A stretch of DNA of 64,000 nucleotides from Deltaproteobacteria bacterium. GTDB taxonomy: Bacteria; Myxococcota_A; UBA9042; PHBI01; JACKFB01. Positions within the stretch are counted from its first letter, which is position 1; each line of letters opens with the position of its first letter. The notes below the pieces were generated by a model. It did no database searches and had not been told where the DNA came from. It saw nothing but the letters and a program-made list of their open reading frames with translations. Below are positions 56,350 through 64,000 of this stretch, in pieces. The stretch is taken from assembly GCA_020632695.1 (NCBI GenBank), contig JACKFB010000014.1, forward strand, positions 62,001 to 126,000. The letters are read 5' to 3'. The position numbers and the translations under genes were made by a program.

Positions 56350-57411
56350 ATGGCGAAGACCGAGCAAGCCGCGACCTGCGACGCGGAGGCCACCGAGCAG
56401 GTGGGGCGGGAGAAGCTGCGCGGGTTCCTGCAGCAGATGCAGCTCATCCGGCGCTTCGAGGAGCGGGCCGCGCGCGAGTACGCCAGCGGGCGCATCAGCG
56501 GCTTCTGCCACCTCTATATCGGCCAGGAGGGCGTCGCGGTCGGCGCGCTGGGTGCGCTGGAGCCGCGCGACCACGTCATCACGGCCTACCGCGACCACGG
56601 CCACGCGCTGTTGCGCGGGTGTACGCCGCGGGCGGTGATGGCCGAGCTGATGGGCAAGGTGACCGGGGCGGCCCGCGGGCGGGGCGGCTCGATGCACATG
56701 TTCAACCCCGAGCAGCGCTTCCACGGCGGCCACGGCATCGTCGGCGGGCACATCCCGCTGGCGACGGGGTTCGCGTTCGCGTCGGCCTACGAGCAGCGCG
56801 GGGACGTGACGCTCTGCTTCTTCGGCGAGGGCGCGATGAACCAGGGCGCCTTCTACGAGTCGCTCAACCTGGCCAGCCTGTGGAACCTGCCGGCGGTCTA
56901 CGTCATCGAGAACAACCAGTACGCCATGGGCACGCCGCTGAGTCGGGCCAGCGCCATCAGCGACCTGGCGATGAAGGCCACCGCCTTCGGCATGGAGGGC
57001 GAGGTGGTCGACGGGATGGACGTGACGCTGGTCAACGCGTGCATCGCGCGGGCGGCGAAGCGGGCGCGCGAGGAGCACCGGCCCACGCTGATCGAGGCGC
57101 GCTGCTATCGCTTCCGGGGGCACTCGATGAGCGACCCGGCCAAGTACCGCACCAAGGACGAGGTCGACGAGCGCAAGGCGCACGACCCCATCACGCTGGC
57201 GACGCACACGCTGCTGGAGCGGAAATGGGCCAGCGAGGACGAGGTGAAGGGGTGGGACGACGAGGCGAAAGACGCCGCCGCCGACGCCGCGGAGTTCGCC
57301 GCCGACTCGCCGCAGCCCTCGCTGTCGGACCTCGGACGCTACGTGTACGCGGAGCCGCTGAGCTGGCGCCTGGACGACGCCATGACGCCGCACGTCCGTG
57401 AGGAGGGGTAG
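56350..57411 (+). CDS. pdhA: Pyruvate dehydrogenase E1 component, alpha subunit
   Basis: A 353-residue thiamine-diphosphate enzyme subunit. FCHLYIGQEGVAVG, YRDHGHALLRG, GRGGSMHMF, the ThDP/Mg motif GDVTLCFFGEGAMNQGAFYESLNLASLWNLPAVYVIENN (GDG-NN type with Glu in the third position) and YRFRGHSMSDPAKYRTKDEV, which includes the phosphorylation-loop-like segment, identify PDH rather than branched-chain E1. With E1 beta it decarboxylates pyruvate and acetylates E2. ATG 56350 has GGAGG nine bases upstream. First gene of a complete alpha-beta-E2-E3 operon; the E1 beta gene follows after 6 bp. Confidence 0.93.
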   Translation: MAKTEQAATCDAEATEQVGREKLRGFLQQMQLIRRFEERAAREYASGRISGFCHLYIGQEGVAVGALGALEPRDHVITAYRDHGHALLRGCTPRAVMAELMGKVTGAARGRGGSMHMFNPEQRFHGGHGIVGGHIPLATGFAFASAYEQRGDVTLCFFGEGAMNQGAFYESLNLASLWNLPAVYVIENNQYAMGTPLSRASAISDLAMKATAFGMEGEVVDGMDVTLVNACIARAAKRAREEHRPTLIEARCYRFRGHSMSDPAKYRTKDEVDERKAHDPITLATHTLLERKWASEDEVKGWDDEAKDAAADAAEFAADSPQPSLSDLGRYVYAEPLSWRLDDAMTPHVREEG

Positions 57412-57417
57412 GCGCTG

Positions 57418-58401
<984 letters not shown>

Positions 58402-58490
58402 GCCGCCCCGGAGCGCGCGCCGCCGGCCGGACGCGCGCTCCCGCGGGCGCGGCGCCACCCCCCACACACTCAGGCTCGTAGGAGGGCCGG

Positions 58491-60032
<1,542 letters not shown>

Positions 60033-60058
60033 CCCCCGCACGCCCCTGTGGAGCCCTC

Positions 60059-61456
60059 ATGTCCGAGTCGCAAAAGAGCTACGACGTGGCCGTCATCGGC
60101 GGCGGGCCGGGCGGCTACACGGCCGCCATCCGCGCCGCCCAGCTCGGCCTGTCCACCGTGTGCGTCGAGCGCGACAAGCTCGGCGGCATCTGCCTGAACT
60201 GGGGGTGCATCCCGTCGAAGGCCCTGCTGTCGACGGCGGCGCTCTACCAGGAGATGGTCGACGCGAAGAAGTGGGGCCTCAGCGCGAGCGAAGTCGGCGT
60301 GGACTGGCCCAAGGTCATCAAGCGCAGCCGCCAGGTGGCCGGCCGCCTCGAGAAGGGCGTCGGCTCGCTCTTCAAGAAGTACGGCGTGACCCACATCGGC
60401 GGCACCGCGCGCATCGAGCGCCCCGGCCGGATCGAGGTGGGAGGCGAGACCATCGAGGCCCGGCACATCATCGTGGCCACCGGCGCGCGGCCCCGGCCGC
60501 TGCCCGGCGCGGACTTCGACGGCGAGCGCATCCTCAGCTCGCGCGAGGCGATGGTGCTGGCCGAGCAGCCCAAGCGCATCCTCATCGTCGGGGCGGGCGC
60601 CATCGGCTGCGAGTTCGCCTACTTCTTCAACGCGCTGGGCACCGAGGTGACGCTGGTCGAGATGGCCGACCGCATCGTGCCCGTCGAGGACGCCGAGATC
60701 TCCGACGGCCTCGAGAAGTCCTTCCGGCGCCAGGGCATCGTCGTGCGCACGCAGAGCGTGGTGGAGGAGGTGCAGGTCACCGAGCGGGGCATCACGGCGC
60801 GGGTTCGCCCGCGCGATGGCGAGGTGGAGCCCTCCACCGTCGAGGCCGACCACGTGCTGGTCGCCATCGGCGTCCAGGGGAACACCGAGGAGCTGGGCCT
60901 CGCCGAGGCGGGCGTGGAGCTGTCCCGCGGCTGGATCCAGGTGGACCCGGACCTGCGCACCAGCACGCCGGGCATCTACGCCATCGGCGACGTGGCCGGG
61001 CCGCCCTGGCTGGCGCACAAGGCGTCCTGGGAGGGCATCCACTGCGTCGAGCGCATCGCTGGGCACCGCGGCAAGCCCGTGGCCTACGACAACATCCCCG
61101 GCTGCACCTACTGCGAGCCGCAGGTCGCCAGCGTGGGCCTGACCGAGGCCGCGGCCCGGGAGCTGGGCCGCGAGCTGAAGATCGGCCGCCTGCCCTTCAT
61201 CGCCCATGGCAAGTCGTTGGCCTCCGGGCACACCGAGGGCTTCACCAAGGTCATCCTGGACGCCGAGACCGGCGAGCTGCTGGGCTGCCACATGCTGGGC
61301 CACGGCGTGACCGACCTCATCGCCGAGCCGACGCTGGCGCGCAGCCTCGAGGCCACCGAGGCCGAGATCCTCGCCACCAGCCACCCCCACCCGACGCTCT
61401 CGGAGGTGATCCACGAGGCCGTGGGCCAGGCCTTCGGCGAGGGCGTGAACCTCTGA
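60059..61456 (+). CDS. lpdA: Dihydrolipoamide dehydrogenase (E3)
   Basis: A 465-residue flavoprotein that reoxidises dihydrolipoyl groups with NAD. VAVIGGGPGGYTAA binds FAD, the redox disulfide is GGICLNWGCIPSK (Cys45, Cys50), ILIVGAGAIGCEFAYFFNALG binds NAD, YAIGDVAGPPWLAHKASWEG is the second FAD contact, and HPHPTLSEVIHEA supplies the catalytic His-Glu pair. It lies 26 bp after pdhC and completes the operon. The start ATG 60059 has GTGGAG six bases upstream. A GC-rich hairpin follows the stop. Confidence 0.95.
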   Translation: MSESQKSYDVAVIGGGPGGYTAAIRAAQLGLSTVCVERDKLGGICLNWGCIPSKALLSTAALYQEMVDAKKWGLSASEVGVDWPKVIKRSRQVAGRLEKGVGSLFKKYGVTHIGGTARIERPGRIEVGGETIEARHIIVATGARPRPLPGADFDGERILSSREAMVLAEQPKRILIVGAGAIGCEFAYFFNALGTEVTLVEMADRIVPVEDAEISDGLEKSFRRQGIVVRTQSVVEEVQVTERGITARVRPRDGEVEPSTVEADHVLVAIGVQGNTEELGLAEAGVELSRGWIQVDPDLRTSTPGIYAIGDVAGPPWLAHKASWEGIHCVERIAGHRGKPVAYDNIPGCTYCEPQVASVGLTEAAARELGRELKIGRLPFIAHGKSLASGHTEGFTKVILDAETGELLGCHMLGHGVTDLIAEPTLARSLEATEAEILATSHPHPTLSEVIHEAVGQAFGEGVNL

Positions 61457-61471
61457 GCTCCGACCCCGCTC

Positions 61472-61488
61472 GCCCCCTCCCCGGGGGC
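61472..61488 (+). terminator. GC hairpin after the pdh operon
   Basis: GCCCCC-TCCCC-GGGGGC begins 15 bases after the lpdA stop. No T-run follows, as is frequent in GC-rich genomes; terminator function is likely but unproven. Confidence 0.45.
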
Positions 61489-61537
61489 GGGCCCCCTGCT
61501 CTCACGCGCGCGCCGCCGCCGCGACCCGAGGCCGCCT

Positions 61538-62269
61538 TTGGATCCCAGTGAATACACGCGCATGGCCGAGGCCGAGCAGCACTCCTGGTGGTTCCGGGGC
61601 CGGCGCCGGGTCCTGGACTCGGTGCTCGGCCGCCTCGAGCTGCCGCCGGGCGCGCGGATCTGCGACCTGGGCTGCGGCACTGGCGGGAACCTGCCCATGC
61701 TGCAGGCGCACGGCGAGGTCGTCGGCGTCGAGCGCGACGAGAGCGCCGCCCGGATGGCGCGCGAGTCCACCGGGCTCGACGTGCGCCAGGGCTCGGCCGA
61801 GGCGACGGGGCTTCCGGCTCACTCCTTCGATCTGGTCTGCATGTTCGACGTGCTCGAGCACCTGCCGGCCGAGGGCCCTGCCCTGGCCGAGGTGCGCCGC
61901 ATCCTGCGCCCCGGCGGCCGGCTGCTGCTGACCGTGCCGGCCTTCATGATGCTGTGGAGCGGCCACGACGTGGCGCTTCACCACCATCGCCGCTATCGCC
62001 GCGCCGGCCTGGCCCGCGAGCTGCTCAACGCCGGCCTCGACCTGCAGTGGCTCAGCTACTACAACATCGCGCTCTTCCCGCCCGTGGCGGTCGTGCGCGT
62101 CGGCCGTCGCGTCCTGGGCGGCGGCAGCGCGCGCGCCGATCTCGGCGCCGGCGCCCAGGGACTCACCGCGCGCGTGCTGGAGGCCGTCTTCGCCGCCGAG
62201 CGCCACGTGGTCGGCCGCCTGCCGCTGCCGCTCGGCGTGAGCCTCATCGGGGTCGCCCGCGCGCCCTGA
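61538..62269 (+). CDS. SAM-dependent methyltransferase (class I, methyltransferase-11 type)
   Basis: A 243-residue protein. The SAM motif ICDLGCGTGGN (about residues 41-51) is followed by VVGVERDESAARMAR, FDLVCMFDVLEHLPAEGPALAEVRRILRPGG (motifs II and III) and LLLTVPAF. The N-terminal HSWWFRGRRRVLDSVL is the pattern seen in methyltransferases linked to polyisoprenoid or glycan synthesis in Myxococcota. The substrate is unknown. TTG 61538 (GAGG upstream) is preferred because it keeps the usual EYxxMAxAE start; ATG 61562 is the alternative. It precedes a small membrane protein by 80 bp. Confidence 0.82.
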   Translation: MDPSEYTRMAEAEQHSWWFRGRRRVLDSVLGRLELPPGARICDLGCGTGGNLPMLQAHGEVVGVERDESAARMARESTGLDVRQGSAEATGLPAHSFDLVCMFDVLEHLPAEGPALAEVRRILRPGGRLLLTVPAFMMLWSGHDVALHHHRRYRRAGLARELLNAGLDLQWLSYYNIALFPPVAVVRVGRRVLGGGSARADLGAGAQGLTARVLEAVFAAERHVVGRLPLPLGVSLIGVARAP

Positions 62270-62349
62270 TGGGTGCGGGCGCTCCGCTTGACAGGATCGC
62301 CGCGCCCGTCCGACCGTCCTCGCCAGCCCCCCCGACCCGGAGCTCGTCG

Positions 62350-62769
62350 ATGCGCACTGCCCTCATCTTCCTCTCGATCCTGATCGCGCTGCTCTCGGGC
62401 GCCGGCATGGTCTACGTGGGCGTGCAGAGCCTCACCGCGCAGGAGGACCGCGACGACCTGGCCGACGAGATGGCCGAGCTCGGCCTCGAGACCGACGAGG
62501 CGGCCGTCGAGACGCCCCCCGCGCCGACCCCCGCCTCGGCGTACGGCTTCCTGGCCGGAGCCCTGGACGCGCTGCTGGGCATCGGCCTGATGCTGGGCGG
62601 GCGCCGGGTCATCGCCGCCGCGCTCATGATGCTCGGGGGCGCCAGCTCCATCGCCATCGCCGTGGCCACCGGCGCCACGGCCGGCGCCGCCTTCCTCGGC
62701 ATCGTCTGCGCCGGCCTGCTCATGCTGGCCGGCCTGGTGGCGCTGGCGGCACGACCCACCAGCGCCTGA
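62350..62769 (+). CDS. Small membrane protein of unknown function
   Basis: A 139-residue protein with an N-terminal membrane segment (residues about 4-24), an acidic stretch (EDRDDLADEMAELGLETDEA) and three hydrophobic helices in the second half (about 62-132, rich in Gly, Ala and Leu). GGAG precedes ATG 62350. No family was recognised. It converges with the lamin-tail protein gene, 24 bp between stops. Confidence 0.65.
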   Translation: MRTALIFLSILIALLSGAGMVYVGVQSLTAQEDRDDLADEMAELGLETDEAAVETPPAPTPASAYGFLAGALDALLGIGLMLGGRRVIAAALMMLGGASSIAIAVATGATAGAAFLGIVCAGLLMLAGLVALAARPTSA

Positions 62770-62793
62770 CCCGGGGCCCCAGCCCCCACCCCG

Positions 62794-64000
62794 TCAGGGG
62801 CAGAAGCCGTTGTCGCTGCCGGGCGTGCCCGCGTTCGAGCCGTCCCCGTAGACCGACGCGCTGTCCGCCGGGCACCAGTTGGCCCCGTCGTCGTTGTCGA
62901 CGGTCGGGTCCTCCTTGGTCACCGCCGTGTCGAGCGCGAGCTGGTCCAGCCGCATCGACCGCCCCGCCGTGCCCGGGTCGGGGAAGGCCGGCCCGTTGTC
63001 GAAGACGACGCTGTCCAGCACCACGGTGTCGCAGGTGATGGTCAGGTCGTCGCCCCCGTCCGCGTTGGACAGCCCGATCGTGTCGTACTCGTAGTCCACG
63101 GCCAGCCCGCCGTTCGAGTAGATGTCGCGGTTGACCGCGAACACCGCGAAGCCGAAGGCCGGGATGACCAGGCTACCCTGCGGGGCGATGGTGTGCGTCT
63201 CGGCGCCGCTCGAGATGACGCAGCCTGCGAAGTCGAGGTCATCGACGCTGAAGTTGAGCACCTCGAACCACTCGGCGTCCGAGTCGGCGACCACGGCCGG
63301 GTTGACCATGATCTCGTTGATGACCAGATCGCCCGTCTCGCCGAAGAGGAAGGCGCTGAACACGTCCGAGGTGGCCGGGTCCACGCAGGCGCCCGCCTCG
63401 CAGATGTCGCCGCCCGTGCAGGGGGTGGTGGTCGCCGCCGCGTAGGTGCAGCGCCCCCCGACCACGTTGCCGGTCGGCTGCCAGGTGATGACCTCGCCGC
63501 TCGCGCAGGTGGGCGCCGGCGGATCGTCGCAGCCGGTCACCGGGCAGGCCGGGTTCGGGTCGCCGGGCGTGCCCTTGTTGCCGTCGCCGTAGGTCGTCGT
63601 GGCCGTGCACCAGGCGGTCGGCGAGTCGTTGTCCTCCGCCGTGACCACGCCCGGGTCCAGCGAGAGCGAGCTGCCGCTGGGATCGAGGAAGCCTGCCAGG
63701 GCGAAGTCGACCGCGTCGACCACCACGCCGGCGCAGGTCAGCGCGATCTGGTCGCCGCTGTTGCCCAGGGTCAGCGCCGTGCCGTAGGCGGCGTCCGCAG
63801 CGAGCCCGCCGTTGGTCGCCGTCTCGATGCTCTGCGCCAGCACCCGGCGCTCGCCCGGCCCCATCACCAGCGAGGGCGAGGCCGCCAGGGTGGCCGTGTT
63901 CTCGCCGTCGCCCAGGATGCAGCCGCCGAGATCGACGGTGCCGGGCGACACGTTGAGCACCTCGAGCCACTCGCGCCCGGTGTCGTCGCTCACCCCCACC
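62794..64000 (-). CDS. Lamin-tail-domain protein, partial (N-terminus outside window)
   Basis: At least 402 residues of a protein with two or more lamin-tail domains: EWLEVLNVSPGTVDLGGCILGDG and EWFEVLNFSVDDLDFAGCVISSG are the repeated strands, each followed by a Ser/Asp-rich loop and GTPGxxN (GNKGTPGDPNPACP, GSNAGTPGSDNGFCP). Between them is a cysteine-rich linker (CDDPPAPTCASGEVITW, CTGGDICEAGACVDP) as in neighbouring lipoproteins. The first visible Met codon at 63999 is a GTG inside a domain, so the true start lies beyond the window edge. In Myxococcota such proteins are secreted or surface lipoproteins, function unknown. Confidence 0.8.
   Translation of the reverse strand, partial: VGVSDDTGREWLEVLNVSPGTVDLGGCILGDGENTATLAASPSLVMGPGERRVLAQSIETATNGGLAADAAYGTALTLGNSGDQIALTCAGVVVDAVDFALAGFLDPSGSSLSLDPGVVTAEDNDSPTAWCTATTTYGDGNKGTPGDPNPACPVTGCDDPPAPTCASGEVITWQPTGNVVGGRCTYAAATTTPCTGGDICEAGACVDPATSDVFSAFLFGETGDLVINEIMVNPAVVADSDAEWFEVLNFSVDDLDFAGCVISSGAETHTIAPQGSLVIPAFGFAVFAVNRDIYSNGGLAVDYEYDTIGLSNADGGDDLTITCDTVVLDSVVFDNGPAFPDPGTAGRSMRLDQLALDTAVTKEDPTVDNDDGANWCPADSASVYGDGSNAGTPGSDNGFCP

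Overview
The window is GC-rich (about 70%) bacterial chromosome, most likely from a member of the Myxococcota. The evidence is a metalloprotease with a MYXO-CTERM-type tail, long lipoproteins with cysteine-rich CDDGDPC-type repeats, an IgGFc-binding-domain lipoprotein, a DUF1592/DUF1552 pair, and many GTG/TTG starts. No phage, plasmid or insertion-sequence genes, CRISPR arrays, rRNAs or tRNAs were seen.

Layout. 1-4.0 kb is a minus-strand operon: flavin amine oxidase, two NAD-dependent epimerases, and asnB cut by the window edge. 4.0-10.0 kb holds surface lipoproteins. 10.1-12.9 kb has a coiled-coil protein and a large protein with a DUF2325-like C-terminus whose N-terminal third is Glu-Thr repeats. 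13-17.5 kb carries a PilZ protein, an RpoH-like sigma factor and divergent clpB. 17.6-22.8 kb has an RTX-repeat lipoprotein, the MYXO-CTERM protease and a frameshifted beta-propeller gene. 22.9-26.0 kb is an overlapping egtD-egtB-xthA operon (ergothioneine synthesis plus DNA repair). 26.6-32.9 kb has malQ, a HEAT-repeat secreted protein, an aminotransferase and a secreted protein. 33-36.5 kb has ino1, a probable inositol-phosphate nucleotidyltransferase and an ArgC homologue lacking its catalytic cysteine. purC and a DUF1592-DUF1552-lipoprotein operon follow. 42.1-47.5 kb is a coupled set of three polytopic membrane proteins, one frameshifted in a C8/G8 tract. 47.9-53.3 kb has a secreted nuclease, a cytosolic beta-propeller protein and an XRE-STAND NTPase. 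53.4-56.2 kb has a lipoprotein with an endosialidase-type chaperone domain, a sphingosine-1-phosphate-lyase-like enzyme and a nucleotidyltransferase with a tiny partner. 56.3-61.5 kb is a complete pyruvate-dehydrogenase-type operon (E1 alpha, E1 beta, E2, E3). The right end has a methyltransferase, a small membrane protein and a partial lamin-tail protein.

Most unusual signal. A dispersed composite element occurs at five loci between 10.9 and 59.2 kb. It consists of GAGACC/GAGGCC-type hexamer arrays, at four loci joined to a conserved module of about 160 bp rich in inverted repeats (two full-length or near-full copies, two shorter or rearranged ones, plus half-copies). At two loci it is read in the same frame inside unrelated proteins (the DUF2325-like protein and the E2 inter-domain linker). 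At the other three it fills intergenic space and begins within a few bases of a stop codon. It behaves like a coding-compatible repeat, comparable in concept to Rickettsia palindromic elements, and I do not recognise it as a named family. Three coding regions carry apparent one-base losses, two of them in G/C homopolymers, so sequencing error has to be excluded before calling them pseudogenes.
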